Source: Vicinamibacteria bacterium | Lineage (GTDB): Bacteria; Acidobacteriota; Vicinamibacteria; Fen-336; JAGNNV01 | NCBI GenBank assembly: GCA_019694155.1 | Contig: JAIBCN010000031.1 | Coordinates: 1 to 64,000 of the forward strand | Length of the DNA: 64,000 nt | Direction of reading: 5' to 3' | Part shown: piece by piece, positions 41,521 through 51,328 of the stretch | How the letters are laid out: every line of letters starts with the position of its first letter | How positions within the stretch are numbered: position 1 is the first letter of the stretch | Notes under the pieces: generated by a model | Seen by the model: only the letters and a program-made list of their open reading frames with translations | Told to the model about the DNA's origin: nothing | Databases searched by the model: none | Made by a program: the position numbers and the translations under genes

Positions 41521-42392
41521 TCAGCGCGGTCGTTCCGACCCGCGGCGGCGATAGCCGTCTCGCCCGCCATCTGCCGAGCGTCGTCGCCGCGCTCGTCTCG
41601 AGCGGCGACACCTGGGAGATCATCGTTGTCGATGACGGTGATACGCTGAAAGCGACACCGGTGAACGCCCGCGTGCTCCCCCTCTCGGTGTCTCGCGGGT
41701 ACGGCCCCGCCGTCAACGCCGGGGTCGCGGCCGCTCGAGGCGACCTCCTCCTGGTGCTGAACGACGATGTGAGCCTGGAAGAGACTGCGGTTCGCCGCCT
41801 GCTTGAGGCGCTTCCCTCCGATGGTGTGTTCGCGGTCGCGCCCCGGATCGTGTCGCCTCTCGCCAGATGTGGCGACGAGGGTGGAAAGGCCGGAGCGTTC
41901 AGAGCCGGCTTGCTGGAGATCGAGGAGGCGCCCGCCTCCGAGACCCATCCCACGCTCTATTCGGTCGGATGCTGCTATCTGTGCCGCAAAACGACCTTCC
42001 TAGCTCTCGGCGGTTACGACGATGTTTACGCGCCGTTCTACTGGGAAGACGTTGATCTCGGCTACCGCGCCTGGCAACGAGGTCTGGCGTCCCTGCATGT
42101 GCCGTCGGCGGTCTGCCATCACGAGGGCTCTGCGACCATCGGAGAACGCTCCATGGACGAGCGCCTCCGGGTCTGGCACAGGAACTGGGCGCTGTTTCAC
42201 CTCCGGAACGTTCGGGACCGGCGCGAGCGCGCGGCCTGCCTGGGAGCGTGGGTTGCCTATGCCCTTTTCGAAGATCGGCCTGCGGTGCTCGGGGGCTTGG
42301 TCCAGGCGATCGAGGGCTTCGTTCCGCTGGCGGGGACGCCCGCGGCCGCGCGCTCGGACGGGGAGATCCTGCGTCTGGTGATGGCAAGGTGA
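41517..42392 (+). CDS. GT2 family glycosyltransferase
   Basis: 291 residues from a TTG start at 41517 overlapping the previous stop. GT-A features: ISAVVPTRGGDSRLARHLP, WEIIVVDDGDT, GYGPAVNAGVAAARGD, LVLNDDVSLEE (DXD) and PFYWEDVDLGYRAWQRG. The ED-D motif and the C-terminal helix are as in rhamnosyl-type GT2s. Part of the exporter operon. Confidence 0.86.
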   Translation: MISAVVPTRGGDSRLARHLPSVVAALVSSGDTWEIIVVDDGDTLKATPVNARVLPLSVSRGYGPAVNAGVAAARGDLLLVLNDDVSLEETAVRRLLEALPSDGVFAVAPRIVSPLARCGDEGGKAGAFRAGLLEIEEAPASETHPTLYSVGCCYLCRKTTFLALGGYDDVYAPFYWEDVDLGYRAWQRGLASLHVPSAVCHHEGSATIGERSMDERLRVWHRNWALFHLRNVRDRRERAACLGAWVAYALFEDRPAVLGGLVQAIEGFVPLAGTPAAARSDGEILRLVMAR

Positions 42393-43849
42393 GAACGCTG
42401 TTTCTCTCACCGAACGTCCCCTACCCGGCGATCAACGGCGGTCACCATCGGAACCTGGGTCTCATACGCTCCCTCTCTCGTTTCTCTACGGTCGAGGTTC
42501 TCGCCATCGGCCTTCCCGGCGATCCCCGCACCACGCTCGCGCGGAGGCACTTTGAGGAACTGGGTGTGACGCTCGATGTCCATGCCCCCACGGGCCCTGG
42601 CCCTTCCGAGGACGATCCCGGGGCCACGGAGCGCGCGCCCGATGCCGCTTCGCACTTCCGAAGTCCGGGCCTCGCCGCGGATCTCCAGCGACGTTTCGCG
42701 TTGCGTGCCTTCGACGTGGTTCACTTCGAGGAAGTCGTCATGGCGCAGTACCTCGGAAACCTCCCCTGCCCGATGGTGATCGACCGGCAGAAGGTCGACT
42801 GGGCCTACCACGAAGCCATGGCTCGAGTCGGGGCGGGGGAGGCCCTTCCGCACCTGCAGGAAGCAGCTCGCTTCCTCTGGTGGGAGCGTCAACTGGCGGG
42901 GAGCTTCGATCGCATCCTCGTTCCGGGCGCGGGAGACCGCGAGCTTCTCGAACCGCTTCACGGCCCCGGAACCGTGAGCCTTGTGCCCATCGCGATCAGC
43001 GACGACCTCCAGCCCCCCCGGGGCGTCTCGCGCCGAGTCGACCATGTGCTTCTCTACGGCGCACTCGACTACGGTCCGAACGTCGAGGCGCAGCAGTGGT
43101 TCTTCCGGGAGGTCTGGTCGGATCTTCGCGCTGCCGCGCCTCACATGAAGGTCCTCATCGTGGGCTCCGGGCGGCCCCCTCTCGCCGCCGAGCCGCCGCC
43201 CTCTCGAGCCTCGGGGGTCGAGGTCATCGGCTTTGTGCCCGACACCCGTCCTGTCCTTCAGGCCCACGGCGCTCTGGTCGTGGCCGTGCGCGTGGGCGGC
43301 GGCGCGCGCACCAAGATCCTGGAGGCGCTCGCGTGCGGCATGCCCGTGGTCTCCACGGCCATCGGCGTGGAAAACCTGGGTCTCGTCCCCGGACGGGACT
43401 TCCTGCTTGCCGAAACCGCGTCCGACATGACTCAGGCTCTCCTTCGCCTGAGCCGGGACACGGGGCTCGTTGCGACTCTCGCGCGAGAGGGCGCGAAACG
43501 CGCGGCCGCATATCGCTGGAGCCAGGTGGACACCACGGTGGAGGGTGTCTACAGGGATGTCCTATCCAGCGGGGCTCGGCGGCGGCGTGGCGATCCTCGT
43601 CCATCATGGCCCGGCGGGCCCGAGTTCGATCGGATCTGTTTCGAAATCGACCGCGTGCGCGGGCGGAGGCCGCCCCATTTCCGTCATACCTTGAACAGGC
43701 TCGGACGGCGGCTGCGGCGTTCACGTCCCATCGCGTGGGCCGAGTCCCGCCTGGCCTCGCTTCTGGGCCGGTTTCTTGTCTCTTCTTCGACAGGCTTTCT
43801 GGCGAGACGGCTTCGGGCGCGTCTCGCTCTGCACGGCCGGCGAGGCTAG
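42389..43849 (+). CDS. GT4 glycosyltransferase with C-terminal extension
   Basis: About 486 residues from GTG at 42389 (VRTLFLSPNVPYPAINGGHH), overlapping the previous stop (GTGA). Donor half: LLYGALDYGPNVEAQQWFFR, VIGFVPDTRPVLQAHGALVV, GGGARTKILEALACGMP. The last ~90 residues (PSWPGGPEFDRICFEIDRVR to the end, very Arg-rich) go beyond a normal GT4 and may bind the membrane or a partner. The last gene of the plus-strand exporter operon, convergent with the next gene (18-bp gap). Confidence 0.85.
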   Translation: MRTLFLSPNVPYPAINGGHHRNLGLIRSLSRFSTVEVLAIGLPGDPRTTLARRHFEELGVTLDVHAPTGPGPSEDDPGATERAPDAASHFRSPGLAADLQRRFALRAFDVVHFEEVVMAQYLGNLPCPMVIDRQKVDWAYHEAMARVGAGEALPHLQEAARFLWWERQLAGSFDRILVPGAGDRELLEPLHGPGTVSLVPIAISDDLQPPRGVSRRVDHVLLYGALDYGPNVEAQQWFFREVWSDLRAAAPHMKVLIVGSGRPPLAAEPPPSRASGVEVIGFVPDTRPVLQAHGALVVAVRVGGGARTKILEALACGMPVVSTAIGVENLGLVPGRDFLLAETASDMTQALLRLSRDTGLVATLAREGAKRAAAYRWSQVDTTVEGVYRDVLSSGARRRRGDPRPSWPGGPEFDRICFEIDRVRGRRPPHFRHTLNRLGRRLRRSRPIAWAESRLASLLGRFLVSSSTGFLARRLRARLALHGRRG

Positions 43850-43867
43850 CCGACGGCTTTACGATGA

Positions 43868-45994
43868 TCAGCCGCCGGTCCCTTTCGATACGCTTAGCGC
43901 ATCCAGGCGAACGAGACAGTAGTCAATTGACGCCTGCCCCTCCGGGATCGTCACCAGCAGGGCCAGTCGGCGACCCTCGGGCACGTTCACCGAGGCACTG
44001 AACCCGGGCAATCCTCCAGGGTGGCGCACGATCCGGGCAGCGTCTTCGAAACCGCGGCCGAGGGCTACCGACCCCAGGCGCAACTCGACGCCACGGCAGC
44101 GTGGGTCGGTGAAGTCCAGAGTGCCTTGGACCTTGACCGGACCATCGCCCTGCCCCAGATGGACGGCCACGGTCGGCGCACCCGCGTCGCGCGGCGCGGG
44201 GTGGAGCACGACGCGGGTCGCGGAGTCGCCGAGGGCGCTCTCCCAGGCCGGGAAGTGTCCGCTGACGACGACCCAGTCGGGTTGGGTCGACGCAGGCTCG
44301 GAGACTGCGCGCTCGAACATCTGCAGTGTCTTGAGCCCCGGATCGAGAGCGGTCGCACGCACGCGCCGGAACAGCACGACCTTGACGCGCCAGCGCAAGC
44401 CGACTGTCTCCGGGTCCGGCTCGAAGTCAGAAGCGATTCCGACTCGGTCCCGGAACATCGCGTAGCTGACCGAGACAAGGTCCTGCTCCTCGGGCTGGAG
44501 GTGGAGCTGAATCGGCATGGCCACGACCACGCACCTGGTGTTGACCAGCATGGAGATCGGGTAGTTGTCTCGGGTGTCGACCTCGGGGGTCTTGAGAACG
44601 TCGAGTCGAGTGTTCCATCGACCGTAGAACTGCCGCTCCGCCTGCACGAGGAGGTCCGAGTTGAGGGTGTACGAGGAACTGACGACGTAGACCGGTCGGT
44701 CCCGTCCGCATGTCGCGCGCAGGCGGTCGACCAGGGAGCGAAGAGCCCCAAGGTCGTCTCGAAAGGGAGGAGACGCGGAGACCGGGAGCAACGATTCCAT
44801 CAGTACCGTATCAGCCCTCGGCGGGCGCGACAGGCTGACGCCGAACGTGACCACGAGGTAGGCGAGGGCTGGAAGCACCCACGTCCGGCTCCGCGCAGAG
44901 CTGCTCCATAGTCTCCAACCCCAGGCCACGAGACCGACGACGACGGCCGGAGCGACATGGAAGCAATACTGCATACCGGCCTGACGGATGAAGATGCTCC
45001 ACACGGCGGCCGCGAGCAGACCTTCGGTCGCCACAAAGAGCGCCGCGGGCCCTTGCAGAATGCCCCACCGTACGCCCAGAGCAAGTCCGGTGGCCGAGGC
45101 GATGGCGATCGGGATGCCGTAAGGCACCACGAGTGAATAGGCCGCGTCGGAGATCGGAAGCATGTAGCCTCGATAGAGGTCGTAGTAGTCGCGCGTGGCG
45201 ACAAGACTCACGAAAGGCTCCGCTACGACGATGGCGAATGCGAGCCCGGCCGCGGCGCTCAGGCCCGTGAGCCAGGCGGTTCGTGCGGCGGCGTGCCGCG
45301 CCGCGACTGCAGGTTCCCGGCGACGCCGCTCCAGGAAGCACACGACTGCCATGGCCACGAGGAAGGCCGGCACGGTCACGAGGAAATGCCGCCGTATGAG
45401 AACGGCGCCTGCCAGGCATATGCCGATGACCGGCGGCTGCCACCACCGCTCGAGCGTCGGGTCGGCCAGGTACATCACGATGGCAAGGGCGAACACGAGG
45501 GCCGCGGCGCTGTCCGGGTATCCGCGCAGTACGGGAAGCCAAAGGCCCGGCAACAACAATGCGACCGCCGCGGTTATCCAGGTGATCCGGCCACGCGGGG
45601 CCCGCAGGGTGCGCGCCGCGATCCCACCCAGTACCACGGCATAGGGGACCTGATAGATGAGGGCCACGGCCAGCACGTAGGGGAGACGCGTAGATCCGAA
45701 GAGCGTCAGGAACGGCGCCAGGGGGAGGGCGAAGAGCGCGTTGTAGCTCTGCCCCAGTGTGCCGCGGACAAACTCGATGCCGGCGTCTTTCGATTGCTCG
45801 AAGGCCCGCACGGTCCGCGCGGCGAGGTCCTGGTAGCCGGCGTAGTCCCACCAGTAGATGGTGCGCTCGGATCCGACGTACACGCTGCAGAGCGCGGCCG
45901 CGAAGAGAGAGGCGCCCAGGTAGCCGAGCAAGGCGCCGGCTCTTCTCCATCCGATTGCGGTTCGCTGCGACCGACTCAATTCGTCGCCATGCAC
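43868..45994 (-). CDS. Large membrane GT-C-like protein with globular C-terminus
   Basis: 708 residues. About eleven membrane helices in residues 20-420. The first outer loop IYWWDYAGYQDLAARTVRAF has the acidic-aromatic pattern of GT-C transferases. Residues ~430-708 are soluble and periplasmic (beta-rich ends VAVHLGQGDGPVKVQGTLDF). It probably transfers lipid-linked sugars in the periplasm. Starts inside the end of the upstream GT4 gene (19-bp overlap). Confidence 0.75.
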   Translation of the reverse strand: MHGDELSRSQRTAIGWRRAGALLGYLGASLFAAALCSVYVGSERTIYWWDYAGYQDLAARTVRAFEQSKDAGIEFVRGTLGQSYNALFALPLAPFLTLFGSTRLPYVLAVALIYQVPYAVVLGGIAARTLRAPRGRITWITAAVALLLPGLWLPVLRGYPDSAAALVFALAIVMYLADPTLERWWQPPVIGICLAGAVLIRRHFLVTVPAFLVAMAVVCFLERRRREPAVAARHAAARTAWLTGLSAAAGLAFAIVVAEPFVSLVATRDYYDLYRGYMLPISDAAYSLVVPYGIPIAIASATGLALGVRWGILQGPAALFVATEGLLAAAVWSIFIRQAGMQYCFHVAPAVVVGLVAWGWRLWSSSARSRTWVLPALAYLVVTFGVSLSRPPRADTVLMESLLPVSASPPFRDDLGALRSLVDRLRATCGRDRPVYVVSSSYTLNSDLLVQAERQFYGRWNTRLDVLKTPEVDTRDNYPISMLVNTRCVVVAMPIQLHLQPEEQDLVSVSYAMFRDRVGIASDFEPDPETVGLRWRVKVVLFRRVRATALDPGLKTLQMFERAVSEPASTQPDWVVVSGHFPAWESALGDSATRVVLHPAPRDAGAPTVAVHLGQGDGPVKVQGTLDFTDPRCRGVELRLGSVALGRGFEDAARIVRHPGGLPGFSASVNVPEGRRLALLVTIPEGQASIDYCLVRLDALSVSKGTGG

Positions 45995-47202
45995 CGCCGG
46001 TAGTAAGCCTCCAGACGTTCGATGTAACGGTCGAGATCGAACTCTTCCCGGGCGACCTCGGACGCGCGCCGGCCGAGACGGAGACGAAGCGCGTCATCTT
46101 CCGCGATCTTGCGCAGTCCTCCCGCCAGCGCTTCCGGGTCCCTCGGGGGAACCACGATCCCCGTCTCGCCGTCGACGATGGCTTCAGGGGTTCCACCGGC
46201 GCTGGTGGCCACGATCGCCATTCCGCTGCTCATCGCCTCGACGGGCACCGCGGCGAACGGCTCGTCCCACTCGCTCGGAAAGACGAGCACGTCGTGGGAC
46301 CGGCAGAAGTCTCTCACCACCTCACGGTGCACCTTGCCCTGGAGAGTGACGTGCTCGACCATGTCTTCTTCGACGATCACACGCTTCAAGAAGTCCATGA
46401 AGGGGCCCGTGCCCTCCCCGCATATGTCGAGATGCGCCCGAATGCCGCTGCGACGCAGGCGTCCGAGGGCGCGAACCGCCGTCTGGGGCCCCTTGCCCTC
46501 CCAAAGCGAGCCGACGAAGAGAAGACGCAAGGGCTCGCTGGCGGTTCGTGGTCCACGCGGCGATGCCGCGAACTCGCTCGTCGGAACACCGAGGTGGATC
46601 ACCTCGATCTCCGATGCGGACAGGCCGGCGCGAACGTAGACGGACTTCATGAACTCACTGATGGCGATCAGGCGATGCGGAAGCGCCCAATGTCGCAGGA
46701 CGGGCTGCAAAGCCCGGCGCGCGGCCCGGAGCAGCAGCTTCTTCCAGGGTGCCACGGGTTTGAGGAGAGCCTCGAGATCGAACAGGCTGTAGTAGAGCCA
46801 CTTGTCGCACACGTGAACCACCACGGGAGCGTGGCCGGACAGAGCGGCCACGAGCGGCGACAGCGAAGTCATGTAGAGATTCCAGACGATGACCACGTCG
46901 GGACGCTTCGCGGCCAGCCAGCGGCGCGTTACGCCGTAGCTGTACGGACTGAAAAGATGGAGACGAACGGCCTCCCATGGTGATGGCAGGCGGCCCCCGA
47001 GGAAGGTCTCTTCCTTGCGGTCCAGGTCGATCTCGAGACCGCCCGTCAGATCCTTGTGGGACGGCAGGTTGACGCCTCGGCCGCACAGGACGGACACCTG
47101 GTGCCCTCGAGCCCGCAAGGCGCGAACGACCTCGTCGCAGAGCATTTCGTTCCCACCCACCACGTAGGGTGGGTACAGGTTGTTGATGAAGGCGAGGTGC
47201 AT
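45976..47202 (-). CDS. GT4 family glycosyltransferase
   Basis: 408 residues, MHLAFINNLYPPYVVGGNEM with the GT-B Gly-Gly loop. Donor side: FVGSLWEGKGPQTAVRALGR, DVLVFPSEWDEPFAAVPVEAMSSGMA in parts (E..E motif), and TGIVVPPRDPEAL. Upstream neighbour of the large GT-C protein. Diverges from the next plus-strand gene with a 66-bp gap between starts. Confidence 0.9.
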   Translation of the reverse strand: MHLAFINNLYPPYVVGGNEMLCDEVVRALRARGHQVSVLCGRGVNLPSHKDLTGGLEIDLDRKEETFLGGRLPSPWEAVRLHLFSPYSYGVTRRWLAAKRPDVVIVWNLYMTSLSPLVAALSGHAPVVVHVCDKWLYYSLFDLEALLKPVAPWKKLLLRAARRALQPVLRHWALPHRLIAISEFMKSVYVRAGLSASEIEVIHLGVPTSEFAASPRGPRTASEPLRLLFVGSLWEGKGPQTAVRALGRLRRSGIRAHLDICGEGTGPFMDFLKRVIVEEDMVEHVTLQGKVHREVVRDFCRSHDVLVFPSEWDEPFAAVPVEAMSSGMAIVATSAGGTPEAIVDGETGIVVPPRDPEALAGGLRKIAEDDALRLRLGRRASEVAREEFDLDRYIERLEAYYRRCMATN

Positions 47203-47268
47203 CGGGACGCCTCTTTATCCTCTCACGCGGCCAAGCGGATCCGCTTCTCGCGCCTCCGCCCCGAGCCT

Positions 47269-49044
47269 ATGATGATCCGGTTGCCTGATGCCCACCGCGC
47301 TTCGTCGACCGTGATGCCCCTTCGGCAGGCGTCGACCAGGGGACAGCTCCTGATGGTTGGCGCCGTCGTCGCCCTCCTGACCGTTCCCTTCGCGACCAGG
47401 GCCGTGCACCTTGATGACGTGTACTTTCTCGAGGTCGCCGCGAATGTACTGAGAGATCCATGGCAGCCGTTCGCGGGGGCGGTGGCGCTCGAAGACATCG
47501 ATTACCGCGTCTTCGCACGAACCGGAAAATGCCCGACCACCTTCGCCAGCATGTCGCATCCGCCCCTGGTTTCGTACGTCATGGCGCTCGTAGCCTGGCT
47601 GGCCGGCGGGTTCCGCGAGCTGCCTCTGCACCTCGCCTTCGACCTGTTCGCCCTGGTCGCGGCATTCGCGATGTATGACCTCGCCAGGCGCTTCACCCCG
47701 CGCCCGCTCGTGACCACCCTTCTCCTCGTGTCCTCGCCGGTGTTCGCGATCAGCGCCCAGGGCCTCATGACGGACATGCCCGCCCTCGCCCTCTCTCTGA
47801 CCGCCCTGGCGGTCTTCATCCGTGGAAGCGATCGCCGTCTTGGTCCAACGATTCTTCTCTCGGGCGTTCTGGCCGGGCTGGCCATCATGACGAGATACTC
47901 GGCCTTTCTCCTGCTGCCCCTGTTCTGCGCCTATGCGCTCGTTCAGGGCCGGGCGCGAAGGGCGTGGCCTGCCCTCGCCGGAGCCGCCATGGTCCTGGGC
48001 CTATGGGCGGCTCAGAACATGGCCGTCCACGGCCAGCTGCACATCGTCGCGAGCGCCCGTCACTATCGCCTCTTCTTCGCGGAAGGAGGGCTTGACTGGG
48101 TGGGCTTCGTGAAAAAGACCCTCGGCGACCTGAGCGGCCTCGGGGGCACGTCGTTTGTGGCTGCGGGCCTTCTCCTCGCCACGGGCCTCCGGCGCCGGGC
48201 GACTACCTTCGGACTGAGCATGCTCGCGGCGGCGCTGGTCTTCGTGGTACGCCCCGCGGGCATCGAGCGGCTGGATCTCTACACGACTCTCGAGATCACC
48301 ACGGTGGCCCTCTCCTTCGCCGGAGGCGCCCTGCTCCTGGTCGAAGGATTGTGGCCGGTTTCCGAAGCGGCGCCGCCGGGCGCCGAGGCCGAGCGCGACG
48401 GACTCTTCCTCGCCGCATGGCTGCTACTCGCCATCGGGGTCGCCCTCTTCCTGCTGCCCTTCGGCACCGCGCGCTACATGCTTTCGGTTCTGCCGCCGCT
48501 CTGGATCCTCCTGGTCAGGCGTTTCGGCAGCCGCGAGTCCGGTCCGCCTCGCGTCCGCGCGGCCGCAGGGCTGGTGATCGCCCAGGGGGTTGTGCTGAGC
48601 CTCGTGCTGGGCGCCGTGGACCAGGAGTACGCCGGAAGCTACCGCGACTTCTCGGTCCGCATCCGCGAGTCGTATCCCAGGCGCAACGTGTGGTTCGTCG
48701 GCGAGTGGGGGTTTCGGTACTACATGTCCCAGGCACACGGGAAGTACCTCAGGTCGACCGACGACGGCCCGCAGCCGGGCGACATCATCGTGCGGCCTTT
48801 CAATGCGGGCATGCATGAGATCTCCCCTTCGCTTCGGTCGCGATCGGCGCTCGTCGAGCAACGACAAATGCCGAGCCGATGGCCGATCCGCCTCATGAAC
48901 TTCGAAGCGAAAGCCGGCTACTACTCTCACCACTGGGGCTATCTTCCCTGGGCGGTTTCCGACGCCCCCCTCGAAACCGTGGATGTGTTCGAGGTTCGCT
49001 CGCCAGCTCCTCCGGCCGAACCGGTTCCATGCGCATCCTCCTGA
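47269..49044 (+). CDS. GT39/PMT-like polytopic membrane protein
   Basis: 591 residues from ATG at 47269 (MMIRLPDAHR). About twelve membrane helices. The first outer loop has LDDVYFLEVAANVLRDPWQP, the DD/DE signature of GT39-type transferases, and MSHPPLVSYVMALVAWLAGG is the conserved HPPL helix start. Uses polyprenyl-phosphate sugars at the periplasmic face by family analogy. The 3' end overlaps the next GT4 gene by 16 bp. Confidence 0.82.
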   Translation: MMIRLPDAHRASSTVMPLRQASTRGQLLMVGAVVALLTVPFATRAVHLDDVYFLEVAANVLRDPWQPFAGAVALEDIDYRVFARTGKCPTTFASMSHPPLVSYVMALVAWLAGGFRELPLHLAFDLFALVAAFAMYDLARRFTPRPLVTTLLLVSSPVFAISAQGLMTDMPALALSLTALAVFIRGSDRRLGPTILLSGVLAGLAIMTRYSAFLLLPLFCAYALVQGRARRAWPALAGAAMVLGLWAAQNMAVHGQLHIVASARHYRLFFAEGGLDWVGFVKKTLGDLSGLGGTSFVAAGLLLATGLRRRATTFGLSMLAAALVFVVRPAGIERLDLYTTLEITTVALSFAGGALLLVEGLWPVSEAAPPGAEAERDGLFLAAWLLLAIGVALFLLPFGTARYMLSVLPPLWILLVRRFGSRESGPPRVRAAAGLVIAQGVVLSLVLGAVDQEYAGSYRDFSVRIRESYPRRNVWFVGEWGFRYYMSQAHGKYLRSTDDGPQPGDIIVRPFNAGMHEISPSLRSRSALVEQRQMPSRWPIRLMNFEAKAGYYSHHWGYLPWAVSDAPLETVDVFEVRSPAPPAEPVPCASS

Positions 49045-50378
49045 CGACGCATGCCTTCCTCCCGGACTCCGTGGCCGGGGTCGAGGTCTACACGTTCCGC
49101 CTGGCCACGGCTCTCGTCGAGCTTGGCCACGCAGTGGCCGTGGTCACCGCCGTCCACGACCTCGCCGCCGCTCCCCACACCGTTCGCCGCCGGAAGGTCG
49201 GGCTGCTGGATGTGGTCGAGGTCGTCAACACGCATGCGGAAGGAACCCTGCAGGCGACGTATCGCAATTCGGCGATCGACGGGATTCTCGAGGAGCTCAT
49301 CCGCGATTTCCGCCCGGATTGCCTTCATGCGCAGCATCTGCTCAACCTCTCGAGCGGCCTCTTCGTGTCCGCTTCCTCGCGCGGGCTCCCGATCTTCCTC
49401 ACTCTCCACGACTACTGGCTGTCTTGTCCCCGTGATGGTCTGCGCATACAGGCGAGCGGGACGTTGTGCGTTTCCGTGGACCATCGCACCTGCGCCTCGT
49501 GCCTTGCCGATAGCCCTTACTTGCCGCCGCCGCTCCAACGGGGGGCGGTGAAGGCCCTTCAGCGGGCCGGCCTTGGCCGTCTGCTGCATCTCTCCCGCCG
49601 ATGGTGGCCGGGTGCCACGCTGCGAATCCTCTCCGCCGTGCGACACCGGAGCCCGGCCAGGCCTTTGCCGCTGGCCTCGGACCTGGACCTTCGCGATGAT
49701 CACTTGAGAGCACGCGTCGCGACCGCCACGGCTATTCTCGCGCCCACTCGATTCGCGGCGGAGCGCGCCATCGAATGGGGTGCGCCGGGCGACAAGGTGC
49801 GGGTCCTCTCTCTGGGCGCGATCACAGGTCCGACCCGAAAGCGCCAGGCGGCTTCGCGGCGCCGCTTCGCCTACCTTGGCACCGTCGCGCCACACAAGGG
49901 GCTGCACGTGATGCTCGAAGCGCTCATGGGCCTGCCGAAGCGGGACTGGCGCCTCGACATCATCGGCAATCCGGCAATCAATCCCGCCTACACGGAACGG
50001 CTTTGGGCGATTGCGCAAGGTGACGAACGGATCCGTTTCCGTGGCCCCGTTCCTCCCGCCCAGAACGAAAGCCTCTGGTCCTCCATCGACGTGCTGGTAC
50101 TGCCCTCTCTCTGGTGGGAGAACTCGCCGCTCGCGGTTCTGGAGGCGCTCGCGGCCGGCATTCCCGTCGTCGCCTCCCGGACCGGGGGCGTTCCCGAGAT
50201 CCTCCCGTCCGGGGCGGGAATCCTTGTGCCTCCGGGAGACGTCGCCGGCCTCCGCGGCGTGTTGGAGGATGTGATCGATGGCCGTCTCTTCGATGGCCCC
50301 CTTGACCCGCTGCCTCTGAAAACCGCACGGGAGGGCGCGCTCGAGCTCTCCGCTCTCTACGACGAGGCGGCGCGATGA
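49029..50378 (+). CDS. GT4 family glycosyltransferase with Cys insert
   Basis: 449 residues from ATG at 49029 (MRILLTTHAFLPDSVAGVEV). Middle segment LHDYWLSCPRDGLRI, then CVSVDHRTCASCL, is a four-Cys insert seen in some GT4 enzymes. Donor side: YLGTVAPHKGLHVMLEAL, WWENSPLAVLEALAAGIP (EX7E) and GILVPPGDVAGL. Overlaps both neighbours. Confidence 0.88.
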   Translation: MRILLTTHAFLPDSVAGVEVYTFRLATALVELGHAVAVVTAVHDLAAAPHTVRRRKVGLLDVVEVVNTHAEGTLQATYRNSAIDGILEELIRDFRPDCLHAQHLLNLSSGLFVSASSRGLPIFLTLHDYWLSCPRDGLRIQASGTLCVSVDHRTCASCLADSPYLPPPLQRGAVKALQRAGLGRLLHLSRRWWPGATLRILSAVRHRSPARPLPLASDLDLRDDHLRARVATATAILAPTRFAAERAIEWGAPGDKVRVLSLGAITGPTRKRQAASRRRFAYLGTVAPHKGLHVMLEALMGLPKRDWRLDIIGNPAINPAYTERLWAIAQGDERIRFRGPVPPAQNESLWSSIDVLVLPSLWWENSPLAVLEALAAGIPVVASRTGGVPEILPSGAGILVPPGDVAGLRGVLEDVIDGRLFDGPLDPLPLKTAREGALELSALYDEAAR

Positions 50379-51328
50379 GCCGCGAGCGTGTGGGGGTCGT
50401 GGTTCTCGATTTCGGGCGCCCCGAAGACGCGGCTCGGGCCGCGGCCTCGGCGCGCTCCGCGGACCGCGTGCTGATCGTCGAGAACGGCGTCGGGCCGGGG
50501 ATTTCCTCGGATGATCGACACCTGCGCTTTGCGGAGAACCGGGGCTTTGCGGGAGGCATGAACGCGGGACTGAAGCAGCTTCTGGCGGAGGGTTGCGACC
50601 GCTTGCTCCTTCTCAACAGCGACGCGGTGCTGGAGCCCGGTTGCCTCGGGCTCCTCGCGGACGCCTTTACCGATCCCGCTCTGGCCGCGGTCGGGCCGTT
50701 GATCCTGCGTGAGGAAGACGGCCGAGTCGAGTCACGCGGCGTGAGTGTCGACCTGCGCTTTGGCCGCGTGCGGCTCGAAGCCCATGGACAGATCCCGCGC
50801 GATGAAGAGGGCGTGGTTCCCGTGGACGCGCTCTCGGGCGCGGTCCTCATGCTCCATCGCCGCGCAGTCGAACGGGTCGGCCTGCTGGACGAGGCGTATT
50901 TCTTTTCCTTCGAAGACATCGACTGGTGCGTCCGGGCAGGGCGGGCCGGCCTTGCTCTGGCCGTCGTGCTCCAAGCACGGGCGCGCCACGCCGGAAGCCG
51001 TACCATCGGTCGTGCCTCGTCCGATCGGTTCTACTACTCGGCCCGGAATCATGCCCGCCTTCTCAGTCGGCATCGATCCCCTGCTCCCATCCCGCTATCG
51101 CTCCGAATCGGCGCGGTCGCGGTTCTCGAACTGTCGCATGCGCTGAGGCAGACAGACGCCCGCCGCGGGCAGGCCGCCCGCGCCGTCCTGGCCGGCCTCC
51201 GCGATGCGCGCCTTGGACGATTTGGCCCCCGGTTCTCCGCCGCGGCATCCGCGATGAGCCTGTCCGATTTCGGCCCCGCCGCAGAGAACGAGTCGCACCC
51301 GCGCCGCGACGAAGGCGGCGCCGCTTGA
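50375..51328 (+). CDS. GT2 family glycosyltransferase
   Basis: 317 residues. GVVVLDFGRPEDAARA, then NRGFAGGMNAGLKQLL, LLLLNSDAVLEPG (DXD-like) and FSFEDIDWCVRAGRAGL place it with the rhamnosyl-type GT2s, like the gene at 34880. Overlaps neighbours by 4 bp, its stop overlapping the TTG start of the next gene. Confidence 0.86.
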   Translation: MSRERVGVVVLDFGRPEDAARAAASARSADRVLIVENGVGPGISSDDRHLRFAENRGFAGGMNAGLKQLLAEGCDRLLLLNSDAVLEPGCLGLLADAFTDPALAAVGPLILREEDGRVESRGVSVDLRFGRVRLEAHGQIPRDEEGVVPVDALSGAVLMLHRRAVERVGLLDEAYFFSFEDIDWCVRAGRAGLALAVVLQARARHAGSRTIGRASSDRFYYSARNHARLLSRHRSPAPIPLSLRIGAVAVLELSHALRQTDARRGQAARAVLAGLRDARLGRFGPRFSAAASAMSLSDFGPAAENESHPRRDEGGAA